64,000 nucleotides of DNA from Gigaspora margarita. Lineage: Eukaryota; Glomeromycota; Glomeromycetes; Diversisporales; Gigasporaceae. The notes under the pieces are model-generated. The model saw nothing but the letters and a program-made list of their open reading frames with translations. It was not told the origin of the DNA and did not search any database. A program made the translations under genes and the position numbers. Positions 46,934 to 59,600 of this stretch are shown piece by piece; the stretch's first letter is position 1, and each line of letters starts with the position of its first letter. Location of the stretch: the NCBI GenBank assembly GCA_009809945.1, contig WTPW01000590.1:1-64000 (forward strand). The letters run 5' to 3'.

Positions 46934-48404
46934 TTAGATAGATAAAAATTCATTTATAAAAGTTATAGACTCCGGTGCACCAAACCAAAATCTTTTTTTT
47001 TAACCAAACAAAAATATTATGAATAATAATCAGTAAATATTATTGGAGTGAATTGAAAACCAATAATTGAAACTATACTTACGTATGTCCACCTTTGGGA
47101 ATTGAAATAAATTTATTGTTAGGAATTTACGAGCAAGAAGTTCACTTTCTTTAATTGGAACAAATCCATCATCTTCACAATGAATTAGTGAAGTTTGAGC
47201 CTTGATTGTTTTTGACTTTGATAAAATATTTGTTTCTTTAATTGTTTCCCAATGTCATTCTGAAAATAAATAATTATTCCTCTAAACATTAAGAAATTTG
47301 AACTTAATAAGACCTAATTAAAAATATACAAACTGAAAATTTCAAATGGACAATTAGATTTAAGTTGTAGTTCTGCATATTTATCAAATATGTCTGGATG
47401 TTCAACCATATAATCAGTAAAACTCTTTTCATATACTTTCATAAATTCATCTTTTTGTTCTTGAATATTTTTTGGGAGGTCTGGTGGTTTTGGTGAATTA
47501 TAAAGGTTTTCAAAGTATTCGACTGCCAGAGGTTGAGCTGGACTTTATTAAGGAAAAAGGTGTAAGTTAAATAAATTTTGTAAATTATCAAAATTATTAT
47601 ATACTTATTACGTGTACCTTGCACAAATAATAAGTTTCTCTAATTCAAGATCCAACGGAAGATTTGAAGCGACAAGAAAAGAAATAATGCCTATACGTAA
47701 AAATTAGCCTATACAAATTATTTATTTAAAAATTAGATATTTAAAGTTTTGATATTACCTCCCATAGACCATCCTAACAAATTAAATCGTTTGATTCCAA
47801 GGTGCTTGATCAATGCAATTGTATCTTGTGCCATCAAATCAAGTGAAATTGGATCATAGGGTGAAACAACACTTGATTCACCCATTCCACGATTATCAAA
47901 TATAATCACAATGTATGAACAATTCGAAATGTTAGTCAAAGAATAATTTCTGTAATAAAACAAAATGCTCAAACCTTTTTTGATTTTTGACTAATTCTAA
48001 TAATAATTGATTAAGTTAGTTTTCTATCTATAGTAAAATCTTGTAAAAAATCTTGGTTTTACTAAACCATAAAGACAGATTAGTTTATTTAATAAAAAAA
48101 GCAATCTTTATAATTGTTGCATTTTAGTAAAACCGAAATTTTCCACATGTATATTTAAAAGCGGATATCTATATTAACCTTCTTTCAGACCAACAAATAG
48201 TTCTTTAACGCACATACTTAATCATCATATATTATCACAAGTAATTTAAGAATTAAGAGAATAATCTGATTCAAAATGCAAATATTTACCATCCCATGAT
48301 TAATACTAGAGGTGCTTTTTAATATCATCCGGTTTTTGTGGTTCAAGAATATTGTAAGCAATTCTCGAACCATCTTGTTGCTCAAAAAAATAGGCTTCGG
48401 ACAT
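46934..48404 (-). pseudogene. Alpha/beta-hydrolase-fold gene, disrupted
   Basis: Minus-strand exons, 5' to 3': 48404-48290 (MSEAYFFEQQDGSRIAYNIL...), 47949-47759 (IVIIFDNRGMGESS; nucleophile elbow GWSMGG at the end), 47690-47618 (ISFLVASNLPLDLELEKLIICA), 47542 to about 47345 (cap region, EYFENLYNSPKPPDLPKN), about 47262-47093 (TIKAQTSLIHCEDDGFVPIKE, GGH), 46991-46934 (FWFGAPESITFINEFLSI, stop). Ser of GWSMGG, Asp of EDDG and His of GGH fit the hydrolase triad. Lesions: one-base loss near 48311 (exon 1 runs into TAG), a TGA at the exon 1/2 junction, and a TGA before HWETIKE near 47256. Substrate cannot be inferred. Confidence 0.7.
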
Positions 48405-48589
48405 TTTTCTACAAAAATATTGGATGAATATTTGTAAACAAAGTTTTTTTTTATCGAGGTTTGCAACTCGGTGTTTCGAATGTCTTTATATATAGAAATA
48501 ATTTGCCAAAAAATCAAATTAAACTGCATCTTGTGCGTAGTGATACTAGCCTAAATGATCTGCCGGCATGGTCCAAATAATACAATGCG

Positions 48590-49050
48590 TGTCGTGCTAT
48601 GCGAATGCTTTTGGTTAGAAAAAAATTCGCTTTCAATGTCTGGAGCGTAACAGAATGCTATCTCTTTGCAAAAAATTTGTTTTCGTACATTGTTACTAAT
48701 ATAGATATCAAAACATTGAATTTTCTGTTGCAAGCATTGAATATCCATGAATAAATATATCAAATTTTATAATTATTTCTGTATTTTTTCTCTGGAACTA
48801 TAGAAGTTTCTGTTTTTACTGCAACACAAGTCAGAAAGAAATAATGCTAAAATTATCACCCCTTAATAGCGACTATTATTTTAAATTATCTCTTCGAATA
48901 ATGAATAAATTGTTACTAAGAATACATTTTTAGTGAATGCCATTGAAATATCTATTACACTAATGAGGTCAAGTTTCTTCTTTACCTATCAAAAACGTTC
49001 GCAAAAATTTCGATTAGTAATACGCATTGTTACATAATTAAAAATTTATC
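48590..49050. repeat. Non-coding segment duplicated at 49615-50310, copy 1
   Basis: TTGTTTTCGTACATTGTTA, AATAAATATATCAAATTT, TATAATTATTTCTGTATTTT, CTCTGGAA, and ATTTTAAATTATCTCTTCGAATAATGA occur in the same order in the second copy. It keeps an uninterrupted GCATTGTTAC-ATAATTAAAAAT where the second copy has a MITE. Whether it once coded for protein is unclear. 49050-49360 shows nothing. Confidence 0.6.
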
Positions 49051-49439
49051 TTTATAATACAGTTTTTATGAAAAATTAATAAGAGAAGTTTATTTATATA
49101 ATATGCTATTTATTTTAGAAATTTGTTAAATAGTTGAATATTTGGGTTCATAGATAATTTAAATGCACAGTAATTATATATAAAACTATTTGAAAAAAAA
49201 TAGCTGTTAATGCATAATCGTTTGTGAGAATATCTTTAAATGATACTGCTAATCTTTTCCTTTAACTCAAGTTTACTGTCTTAAAGATTCAAAAACGTCA
49301 GTCTGATATTCTTGTAAAGTGCATCTGCCAATACTTTGCTCACATTATTTACATCTAGTGATGCGATCCGAATATCTGAATCCTATCTGACCCGGATTTG
49401 ACTCCCAAAAAGATATCCATTATCTGAGATCGATAGGAT

Positions 49440-49605
49440 ACTAGCCCTATGCGTTGACGATAGCCACGCTAAGGTTATTGTCGCAGGGATAACCTGATTT
49501 GTGGCTTATGTGAAAATGGTAATAGCATATGACTGCATGCAACAGAGATTATAGATATGCATGCTGGTACATGCGACAGAGATTATAAAGATACATGTGG
49601 GAGTA
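49440..49605 (-). repeat. Dispersed repeat, copy 2 (inverted relative to 4270-4478)
   Basis: Reading the minus strand gives ACTCCCACATGTATCTTTAT, ATAATCTCTGTCGCATG, TGCATATCTATAATCTCTG, TGCTATTACC, ACAAATCAGGTTA and ATCGTCAACGCATAGGG, in the order of copy 1 at 4270. Confidence 0.65.
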
Positions 49606-49614
49606 AATGGTGAA

Positions 49615-50310
49615 TCTCAGTGGTCACTTTCATTGTCTGGGGCGTAACGGAATGCTCTATTTCTTTCAAAATGGTTCAAAAAATTTGTTTTCGTACATTG
49701 TTAATAATATAATTATCAATACCATTGAAGTTTCTGTTGCCATCACTGAACATCCATGCAATAAATATATCAAATTTATAATTATTTCTGTATTTTTCTC
49801 TGGAAATAAAAGTTCTGTTATTACAGCAATACAAAATAAAGCCAAAATTTTCGCCCCCTTAATAACGACTGTTATTTTAAATTATTTCTTCGAATAATGA
49901 ATGTTACTAAGAAAGATAAATTTGTACTTTAATGAAATATCAATTACAATAATTAGGTCGAGTTTTCATATTTACCTATCAAGAACAATCACAAAATTTC
50001 GCTTAGTAATAGCATTGTTATATGGGCTGCCATCAATAGAAATAAGGAGGATTGACATTTTAAAAAAAAATTAATGGCTTAACTTTCATATTTCGATGAA
50101 TTTTGAAGCTATCTTAATGAATTAATATTTAAAAGAAAGATCAACATCTAAGCTTTCATTTGAATATTAATTCATTAAGACAGCTTCAAAATTCATCGAG
50201 ATATTAGCTACGAAAGTTAAGATATTAATTTTTTTTAAAATGTCAATCTGCCTTATTTCTATTGACGGCAGCCCATATAATTAAAAATTGTTTTTATAAT
50301 AAATAAGAGA
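49615..50310. repeat. Duplicated non-coding segment, copy 2 (holds a MITE)
   Basis: Second copy of the 48590-49050 segment, interrupted at 50023-50275. The following 50310-51200 contains no gene; CCCCAACCCTGACCCTAGCC near 50487 is C-rich, telomere-like in composition only. Confidence 0.6.
50023..50275. mobile_element. Palindromic MITE with TA flanks (mariner-like), 253 bp
   Basis: TGGGCTGCCATCAATAGAAA at the left is inverted at the right end (TTTCTATTGACGGCAGCCCA). The arms extend almost to the centre with few mismatches. TA on both sides (50021-50022, 50276-50277) is the Tc1/mariner duplication. The paralogous empty site lies near 49030-49036. Confidence 0.85.
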
Positions 50311-51209
50311 AGGATTAAGTTATTTGTCACATAAGTGACAACGGCTTATGTATCACGCAATCCAATCAGAAAAATTCAAAAACAAACGTTCGTTTAGTCA
50401 AAAATCGCTTATTACTCAAAACCTGCATAGGAAACTGCCTTTCGTGCTCTAACAAAAAAATTTCCTTGAGCGATTTTACTATATAAGCCCCAACCCTGAC
50501 CCTAGCCGAGGTGCTCACCCTAACTCTAAACTAACGAAAACTAAAACTTTATCGATACAGAGATGATTTACAGGTGACATATCACTTGGGTAACAATTAA
50601 CTTAATCCTAAGAGAAAATTATTTATGTCATGATATTAATTTAGAAATTTAAAAAAAAAATTGTATAAAAATAGCCAAAAATATGTTATTTGTAATAAAA
50701 ATGAAAGATAAATAAATGCAATAGATTTAGATTTTAAGTTTGTTAAATAGTATACTATGATGACAGCGATACCCTCGCAGTTATAATTGCTAATTCCGGG
50801 AGCATTTCTCTCTCGGTTTATATATCAATTGCATTGATTTATGGATTAAAACATGGTATGGCAGTAACATCATTGTTCGGTCCATTCCAAACTTTATTTT
50901 TATTGCAGAATAAAAAGATAGTAAATACAATGTCAGATCAGAAATTTTCCTTCTGAAAAATAATATGTCAATGCTAGAGTTGGACAAATTGAAAGCTTGG
51001 AAATTTTAAAAACCTAATTGAAGGTTTAAATATCTTATTTAGTCACTTCTATAGGTTTCATATATGATTAATAATAAAAAATTCCTTTTATAGGTACTAT
51101 ATTTTGGTGATGTGTTGCATATTCATTATTTTAGGTCCTAAGCGAAGATGACACCAAAATTGAAATATAAAAACAATAAACTATTGTTATTCATTCTTAG
51201 TCTTCGAGA

Positions 51210-51348
51210 AACTTTGCGAATTCCTACTTCTGAAACCCTATTTTCTTGTAAGCTAACATAATAGCCTTGTAAAAACTTTAACTTTGCGAATTCCTACTTC
51301 TGAAACCCCATTTTCTGTAAGCTAACATAATAGCCTTGTAAAAACCAT
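51210..51348. repeat. 70-bp tandem duplication over the 3' end of the glycosyltransferase gene
   Basis: AACTTTGCGAATTCCTACTT and the following GCTAACATAATAGCCTTGTA occur at 51210 and again at 51280, period 70. The copy at 51280 encodes the last codons of the protein; the other sits just after the stop codon, in the 3' UTR. Confidence 0.9.
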
Positions 51349-53319
51349 AACTAAGACTACTAATCAACGCTAAAACAATTATCATAGCAGCACCAAAAAC
51401 GTCCAAATAATTTCCTCTAAAAAATCCCATTCTTGAATCAGGAGTAATCCAACATCTTAACAAGGATTCAGGGTTTACCTCTAGTTCACCATTTTCATTT
51501 CTAATACCATCGTATTTTGCCATATTCAACATTATTTCGATTAAATCAGCACCTCTATGCTTTCTTTTGCTATTATATTTTGCCAATATCTGCAGCCTTT
51601 TCGCATTCGTTTTAAAACTTTCTTCACTCAATAATCTTACAACTTTTGATATAATATCATCAACTTTTATATCAAATTTTGAAAGTTTCAAAGCCATTCC
51701 AGCAAGTTCTAATTTTTCGGCATTCCCAGCCTGATCAAAAGCAATTGGAAGTACTAACATTGGAGTAGCAGTATATATAGACTCATGACTACTACTTAAA
51801 CCACCATGACTTAAAAATACTTTAGTATTTTCATGAGAAAGTATAGCAAATTGCGGAGAATGCTTCATTATATAAACATGTGGATGTAAATTGTTTAAGA
51901 GATTTGAAGTAGGTATTACTTTTCCAGTAGAAAGATTAATTGTCGAAGGTAGTTCTGATTCATTAAAGTTTACAATTGACCAAATTACACCATCAAGAAT
52001 ATTTCGATTAATTAATTCAAGTGCAGACTGCAAAAGAATAGCAAAATTTTTAGGAGTAGTATATACTAAAGTCCCAAGAGCAATATACATAGTTTTAAGA
52101 TGTGTGGAAAGAAATAATTCCAAATCGGGTGATAAGTTTGGAAAGGTATCAGGTAAAATAGGTCCAATTTCTTGATGAATTGGAAGCCAAGCGGTAGGAA
52201 CCTATGATGAAGGTAATGGAATTTAGTTTATAGAATTAAATTAATAGAAACTTTATTAATGTTAAAAAAGTAAAATCACCTCAAATCCAAAGAAACTATT
52301 AGTTAAAAATAAAGTATTTGCTTTTTCTCTGAATTCATGAGATTTACTAATACCAACTTCAGCTCTTCTAGCATTAATATGATTTAAATAATCTCGAAAC
52401 ATCCAGTGAAGTCGTAATGGTTGCACTATAGCACATATAAAACGATTGTAGAAAGACTCTTTTTCCATATTCACATGACAACCCATAATTGGGTCTGATC
52501 TAATAGGAGATGGAGGAGTAAAAACTGTAATGAAGACAATTACCAGTTAATGAGAAACATTGTGCAGGTCAAAGAGTAATTAACATATGTAACTATCTAA
52601 ACAACAAAATAATGGATAATGCTTACATGTAGTATGGCTAGCATACCCAACGACAGGCTTTTTTAATTTAAGCGCTAGATCAAAACAAGCTTCATTTTCA
52701 ATAAAGTTACAAAAAAGTAAGTCAGGCTTAGTTTCTTTATAAGCTTGCAAATAGTTATTAAAGTGTTTGTCATATCCACGAGTAAGTATCTTCATTATAT
52801 TGGCCCAACTTTTAAAAGTATATTCATTAAAAAATATTCCATCAAAATCTTGATAAACCCCATCAATACGTGTAATTATTTGCGGAATTGAACGGTATAA
52901 AGTAGATGTAGCCGTAAAGTTTCCAGGAGCCACTAATGTTATCTTTTTAAAATAATGAATCGGATTAGAGATGAGTAAAGAGATTACAAAGTTTGTTCAT
53001 TGATAGTTTACTTTATATCCGCGGTCCATCAAAATCTTGCAAATTTCCAACATTGGATTTAGATGATTTCCTCCTTTAAATTATCAATAATTTAAAATAA
53101 GTTAATAATAAAGAAGAAATAAATAAATAAATAAATACACAGAAATTCACCGCCAAATGTAGACCCAACAAGAATATTTTTTGGTGTATCAGTTTTATCT
53201 AAATCTAGTTCTCGTTGAATAAATTCATTATTTTTCCCTGCTCCATTTGTTCCAGTGACAAGACTTGTGTTTATAAAAATAATAATGAATATTATAAGAT
53301 ACCAAAGTTTGGAATACAT
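51278..53319 (-). CDS. UDP-glycosyltransferase, five exons, apparently intact
   Basis: Exons on the minus strand: 53319-53151, 53073-53012, 52942-52627, 52524-52280, 52201-51278; phases agree and total 1716 nt (571 aa plus stop). N-terminal signal peptide MYSKLWYLIIFIIIFINTSL, then ILVGSTFGGGNHLNPMLEICKIL (acceptor-side GGxxHxxP-type motif). The donor-binding signature HGGLSSSHESIYTATPMLVL has its first His near residue 396 and continues FDQAGNAEKLE. A C-terminal membrane helix (AAMIIVLALISSLSYGFY) precedes a basic tail (YRKWGFRSRNSQS), as in ER-type UGTs. It would transfer sugar from a UDP-sugar to a lipophilic acceptor in the secretory pathway; acceptor unknown. Four short GT-AG introns; the exon-4 donor is GTGATT. 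Absence of lesions contrasts with all other genes in the window. Confidence 0.88.
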
Positions 53320-54000
53320 TACAAATTTTTAATTTATTGTTAAAGCTTAAATCTCTGAATTTAAAAATTTTTTAAAGATGAAACGTGAAATACGTCGATG
53401 TTATGAAAGGTAGAATTGATACGTACAGTTAGGGACAAACTCGTATGATCAAGAAAAAATTTCTTATTGTTATTTTTTCATGTGTTATGACAGTGTTTAA
53501 ATAGAAATTTTAATTTACCGGTACATGCACCTGTTATATAAAAAAATACCGCATTAGTAGAAAATGATCATCAGATCATTGGGGGCACATAGATGCACGC
53601 ACCGGTTACTTCAAAAAATTCCGGATCATGCACCGTTTGTTGCACCGGCCCAATTTTAAAATACCGGTATATGCAATATAAAAAACGGTAGATCCGGATT
53701 TTTATCATGCTATTTTATACACTGGTTATGACGTAATCATGTTTATTCATGATCATAAATGCGGAGTGATAGAAGATCACATGATCGAAAAGTAGAGCAA
53801 CAACACGACCCTCCGTTCTATGACAACACCATCGCAGGTAAGGCAAAGCATGTGAGAATCAAAAGGTGGCCCTAAAAGAAGGGATACGGAATTAGGAAGA
53901 TCAAAGACAAATAAGGTTAGTATACAACAACGGCAGGTGCATGAATGAAGAGCCAAATAATGGAAGGCACAATAACGGCCCTATAAGAAAAGTGGCAAGG
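53320..54000. other. Upstream region of the glycosyltransferase, non-coding
   Basis: 53515-53690 contains repeated ACCGG/CCGGT motifs (TACCGGTACATGCACC, GCACCGGTTAC, TGCACCGGCCC, ATACCGGTATATGC), probably a small repeat element. The UGT promoter must lie in 53320-53500; I see no clear core element. Confidence 0.5.
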
Positions 54001-54002
54001 GT

Positions 54003-55285
54003 TGAACTCATACAGGGGAGTCACCAAAATTCTGGGTCGGGATGCGTCGAGTTCATCGGAATCATAGTCGGCTGGATCGGAATTGATCAATTTTGCCCCA
54101 AAATCGTAAAAAATTTTACTACATCCATTCGTTTAGCAAAACATGCCCAGCTGATAATTTTGCTATCAGTCAGACTGTTTGTCACACTCAGTATTTTGTT
54201 ATATACAAAATTATAAAAAAAACATATAAAATTACTATAAACTTTGAAGCCAAGATTCTTTTCAACCTACATATTAATTTAAAATTAAATTTTGCGATTA
54301 TATAGAGCTCAAAAAGGAGAATAAACTTACCTTTTCTGCCAAGTTACAATTCCACCAATTTTGCACAAAACGAGAATGTAACTTGTCAAAAAACAAATAT
54401 TTTTCAATTTTAAGATCATGGGTATATGTAAAATCATGCCCTGAACAACTTTACTTAGGCGACGGAAGTAGGTTACCTTGTAAGAAAAATGGGTTATCTA
54501 TGTACTAAAGTTAAAATTTATCATATTTCATGATCTAACTTTTTTCCTTATTAGGTAACCTACTTTGGGCTCTTAAGCAAAGTTGTTCGGCATGTAATTT
54601 TACATCACATCTGAGGTTGAATCGCGCTTTTCGGANNNNNNNNNNNNNNNNNNNNNNNNNNNNNNNNNNNNNNNNNNNNNNNNNNNNNNNNNNNNNNNNN
54701 NNNNNNNNNNNNNNNNNNNNNNNNNNNNNNNNNNNNNNNNNNNNNNNNNNNNNNNNNNNNNNNNNNNNNNNNNNNNNNNNNNNNNNNNNNNNNNNNNNNN
54801 NNNNNNNNNNNNNNNNNNATCATGAAATATGATAAATTTTAACTTTAGTACATAGATAACCCATTTTTCTTACAAGGTAACCTACTTCCGTCGCCTAAGT
54901 AAAGTTGTTCAGGACATGATTTTACATATACCCATGATCTTAAAATTGAAAAATATTTGTTTTTTGACGAAGTTATATTCTCGTTTTGTGCAAAATTGGT
55001 GGAATTGTAACTTGGCAGAAAAGGTAAGTTTATTCTCCTTTTTGAGCTCTATATAATCGCAAAATTTAATTTTAAATTAATATGTAGGTTGAAAAGAATC
55101 TTGGCTTCAAATTTTATAGTAATTTTATATGTTTTTTTTTATAATTTTATATATAACAAAATACTGAGTGTGACAAACAGTCTGACTGCTATAGAACCTA
55201 CTAACAACTAGGGCCAAACGCCAACCTAGATCTGATGCATACGACCCAGAATTTTGGTGACCCTCCTGTAAAATTCATATGCATG
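54003..55285. repeat. Large inverted repeat (arms about 470-530 bp) around an assembly gap
   Basis: The left arm 54003-54534 is matched inverted by 54819-55285. Examples: ATCATGAAATATGATAAATT at 54819 with its complement ending 54534; CCATTTTTCTTACAAGGTAA; CTTTTTGAGCTCTATATAAT; TTGGTGACCCTCCTGTA at 55254 with CAGGGGAGTCACCAA at 54015. Inner arm parts are nearly identical, outer parts diverged. The loop holds a related third segment (54553-54600, GGTAACCTACTTTGGGCTCT) and an N gap. The final bases of the window (63980-64000, ATGTGATTTTACATATA) resemble the arm, so another copy may start there. Confidence 0.85.
54636..54818. other. Assembly gap in the loop of the inverted repeat
   Basis: 183 Ns exactly between palindrome arms, where short-read assembly and cloning commonly fail. 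Confidence 0.98.
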
Positions 55286-55449
55286 AACGATAAGATCATA
55301 CAATATATGTATTTGGAATTTTACTGGTTCTTGTCTCAATTAAAGTGCACGAAAAGTCTTGCATCACACAACCAGGTTCGACTTATTGTTTTTTTTTATT
55401 ATTATTTTTTTTTTTGCGCTATACCAGCGGGTTATTTTTAGGCTGGAGT

Positions 55450-55990
55450 TAATTAATTTTTTATTGAGGTAAATGAATGAAGATTAGTACATAATGGTAA
55501 TGTGGTGATAATTTTGGCCGATTGGTGGCCAGAGTGGCGAACATATCCCGAAATTTGCAATAATCATTGTGCTGGGAAATGCCGTGGGGTTCGCTAGCCG
55601 GTGGTTTTCCGCCTGCCGAAGCAGGCCGGCTGTGAGCGAAGAAATTGTGTAAAATAAACATGTGCGGGAGGAGAAATGGGCGGGTGGGTGGGTTGGAAAT
55701 TTTTTGCTCGTTGCAGGTCTGATGCTGCTGGGACATGTGCTCAGGCTTTGACTATAAATACAAGTTTCTTCCCGCCCATTAGCGTGGCCCCGCATCCCTT
55801 ATTCTTGATTGACATATGCTGCTGCATTTCGCATATGATCTTCACCTTCAATCACCGCCCTTTCCCAGGGCGTGCCCCGCATGATCAACTGTGGTTCGGG
55901 TGATGCAGCTGTGTTACTGCTTCCCTTTCGATCACGTGCTTGTCATCACTTCGCATGACAATCACTATAAAAAAAAAGTCTTTTTTTATT
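55450..55990. repeat. Dispersed GC-richer repeat, copy 1 (with hairpin)
   Basis: GC content is much higher than the neighbours. Contains a hairpin GCCTGC-CGAA-GCAGGC (55611-55626) with flanking AGCCGG/CCGGCT that could extend the stem. A diverged relative is at 62700-63250. Open frames here lack recognisable domains. Could be a non-autonomous element or a structured RNA gene; neither shown. Confidence 0.4.
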
Positions 55991-56123
55991 ATTGCCTTTT
56001 GGAATTGCACTAACCAAATATATTATGAATGCATTACGGTATTTACCGTAGATAGATACAAATGGCGAATGAGGAAAAAGCTAGATAATTTAAAACCTGA
56101 TTACTTTTAAAATATAAAAAATA

Positions 56124-56160
56124 CTAGCTTGTCTCGCGTTGCTTACGCAACGCTTTTAGG
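56124..56160 (-). mobile_element. Candidate Helitron-type 3' terminus (minus strand)
   Basis: Read on the minus strand: GCGTTGC-GTAA-GCAACGC hairpin, 8 nt, then CTAG followed by T (CTAG at plus 56124-56127). It has the same architecture as the terminus at 40885-40915. The element would extend to the right, into or beyond the satellite; no 5' end or Rep/helicase found. Confidence 0.4.
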
Positions 56161-56669
56161 TACTTGTACTCATTGACTAAATCTCAATAATTAAAAATTT
56201 ACCAACCACGAATTGTGCAAAAGGTATTAAGTTGTTCACATTTTTTAGTCAGTCTCTTATTTAGTTAGTCGCATATTTACTTCAATTACTTACAAATAAT
56301 AATTTATAAATTATTGCAAAATTATGTGAATATTGCAATTAAAAAAAAAGAAGAAATGAAATCATTTAATTAATAGATTATTAATTTTTTAAACTACTTC
56401 GATACNATGATATAAAATTTAATCANGAGTAGCTTTAAGNAATCAGAGATTACCAACCTTTTNATTGATTTCTTTTTAGAGCTTGTCAATGAAGTGACAA
56501 AGTAATNATTATTGNGAGATCAGATNACTTTATTGGACAAAATGTCCAATCTGCTATTTTAGCCTTTATAAGATTTTTATTTNTTGTTATACTATTGANC
56601 TGATAGTATCATGTTTGATTGTATGTATTTTCTTGTTTATACTATTTAAATTGAGTTACTCGAGTGATT

Positions 56670-59600
56670 TCTGGAATCAAGTTACTATGGTTATTAGAAA
56701 ATAAGTAACCAAACAAATTGGGTAACTGTAGTATATGATTGAGTTAATTTGAATTAGAATTATCATAGTTTCTATTAAGATTTGCTGCAAAAATTCTGCC
56801 TAAAAACTTACTTGCTAATGCAGAANACACANAGGTTNANTTNATNATAAAATTNTCATAATTTATATCATGAGTTACTTAAAAAATTTTGTAATAACAC
56901 TATGTAATTAAGGTTGGTTTAGTTTGCATCAGAATAATTGTGATTTTTATTATGAGTTATCATAAAATGGTATGTTATAGAACTTACTGATTATTTCAGT
57001 AATATAAGGTTGAGTTGGTTTGTATTAGAATTATTATAATTTCTGTCATAAGCTACTATAAAAAAATTTCTACTACAGCAGTATACAGTGGTTGAGCTAG
57101 TTTGCATTAAAATTATTATTAAGTTACTGTAAAAATTTTGTTACAAATTTACTGCTACTTTGGACCACAATATATAAGTAGGTCAAATTAGTTTGTAATT
57201 TCTGCTATAAGTTAAAAAATTCATCTACAGAATCCTATTATGGTGACTACAGCATGCAGTTAAGGTTGAGTCAGTTTGTATTGAAATTATCATGATTTAT
57301 ATTAGTTTAGATTGAGTTAGTTTGTATTAGAACTATATTAATTGCAACTGTTGAGCTACTTAAAAAAATTATTGCAAAATTTACTTACCATTCAAATGAC
57401 CAAGTATGCATTTAAGGTTGAGTTGTTTTGCATTAGAAGTATTGTAAAATTCTGTTATAGTACATACTTGTTATTTTATATTCACAGTATGTAATTAAGA
57501 TTGAATTAATTTGCATTGGAATTATTGTATTTTTATATAATTTTTATATAAGCTAAAATTGAGGTAGTTTGTATCAAAATTATTAAAATTTTTGCTGAGA
57601 GTTACTAAAAAATTCTGTTATAGGATTATTTGCTATGGCCATAATATGTGGTTAAGATTGAGGTAGGTTGCATTTAATTATTGTAATTTTATCATGAGTT
57701 ACTGTAAAAATACTGTTATAGAAATTACTTGATAGCTATATTATGTAGTTAAATTTGAGTTAGTTTGTATCAGAAGTATCATAAAATCCATTGTATTACT
57801 GTAAAAATTCTATTTTAAAATTTACTTGCTATTCTAGTAACACAACTACAGTTAAGTTAGTTTGTATTTGAATTATTCTAACTTAACTATAAGAAATAAG
57901 ATATTGTAAACAATTTCATTATATAACTTACTTGATAATGCAGCATATAGTAATAAGGTTGAGTTAATTTATATTGAATTAGCATGATTGTTATTATAAG
58001 TTACTATAAAAAAATTATATTATAAAACTTACTATTCTAGAAATATGTGCTTGAAATCAAGTAAGTTTGTCATTACTTCTACTATAAAAGAATTTGTTAC
58101 AGAATTCACTATTTTTTTGATAACAGTATACAGTTTATTTTGTATTGAATTATCATAGTTAAGGTAAATTAGTTTGAATTGGAATTATGGTAATCTCTGT
58201 AGAAAGTTATTGTAAAAAATTCAGTTACAAAACTTATTTTCTATTCTTGTAACCACAGTTTGTGGTTAAGTTGAGTTAGTTTACATTAGATTATTGTAAT
58301 TCTATCATATAATGCTATAAAAGTTTTGTTATTGCACTTACTTGCTATTCAATGACCATGGTATGTAATTAAAGTTTAATTTGCATTGAAATTATTATAA
58401 CATTTATTGTGAGTTATTGAAAAATTGTTATAAAATTACTATTCCATTAATACATAGTTTGTATTGAAATTATTGTAATTTTTTTTACATTTACTATAAA
58501 AAATTCTATTACAAACCTTACAACTCCAGTAACCATAGTGTGTGGTTAAGATTGAGTTAGTTTGTATTGAACTATCATGATTTCAATATTACTGTAAAAA
58601 TTCTGTTATAGAACTTTCTAACTGGTAACTACAGTGTTGGTTAAATTGAGTTGGTTTGCATTAAATTTATAGTAACTTCTATAATGAGCCACTGTAAAAA
58701 ATTTCAATAATGCATAGTATATAATTAAGACTGAGTTAATTTGCATAAAATTATCATAATTCCTATTATATGTTATTGTAAAAAATTCTGTTATATGACC
58801 TTCTAATATGTTATATAGTGATGAAAATTAAGTAAATTTGTATTGAAATTATCATCTTGCTATTCTGGTAATTACAATATGTGGATAAAATCGAATTGGT
58901 TTGCATAAGAATTATTGGCTATTCTAGTAAATATAGTATAATTAAGGTTGAGTTTGTTGCATTGGAATTATCATGTTTATTCATAGTTAAGATTGAGTTA
59001 GTTTGTAATAGAGTTATTGTAATTTCTATTGTGAGTTACCATAAAATTGTTATATAACTTACTTACTATTCTAATAACACTGTCTGTGAGTTAGTTTGTA
59101 TTAGAATCATCATGTTTCTACCATGAAGTATGTGAAAATTCTGTCACAGAACTTGCTATTCTAGTGACTATAGCATTTGGTTGTAACTGTAAATTGCATT
59201 AAAATTATGATTTCTATTGTGAGTCATCAGTACTCACTTTTGCAGTGATCATAGTATGTGGTAAAATATTATGTTACAAAACTTACTCGCTATTCCACTA
59301 ATACATAATATGTAGTTAAGGTTGAGTTTGTTTGTATTGGAATTATTGTGATTTCTATTGTGTTACTGTGAAANCATGATTGTTATTATAAGTTACTATA
59401 AAAAAATTATATTATAAAACTTACTATTCTAGAAATATGTGCTTGAAATCAAGTAAGTTTGTCATTACTTCTACTATAAAAGAATTTGTTACAGAATTCA
59501 CTATTTTTTTGATAACAGTATACAGTTTATTTTGTATTGAATTATCATAGTTAAGGTAAATTAGTTTGAATTGGAATTATGGTAATCTCTGTAGAAAGTT

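Noticed and set aside
50487..50525. C-rich CCCTAA-like stretch as an interstitial telomere
   Set aside because: Irregular CCCCAACCCTGACCCTAG units without a consistent repeat.
55484..55903. Open frames of about 75-103 codons in the GC-richer repeat
   Set aside because: Several overlapping frames, none with recognisable motifs; the diverged copy at 62.8 kb does not keep them open.
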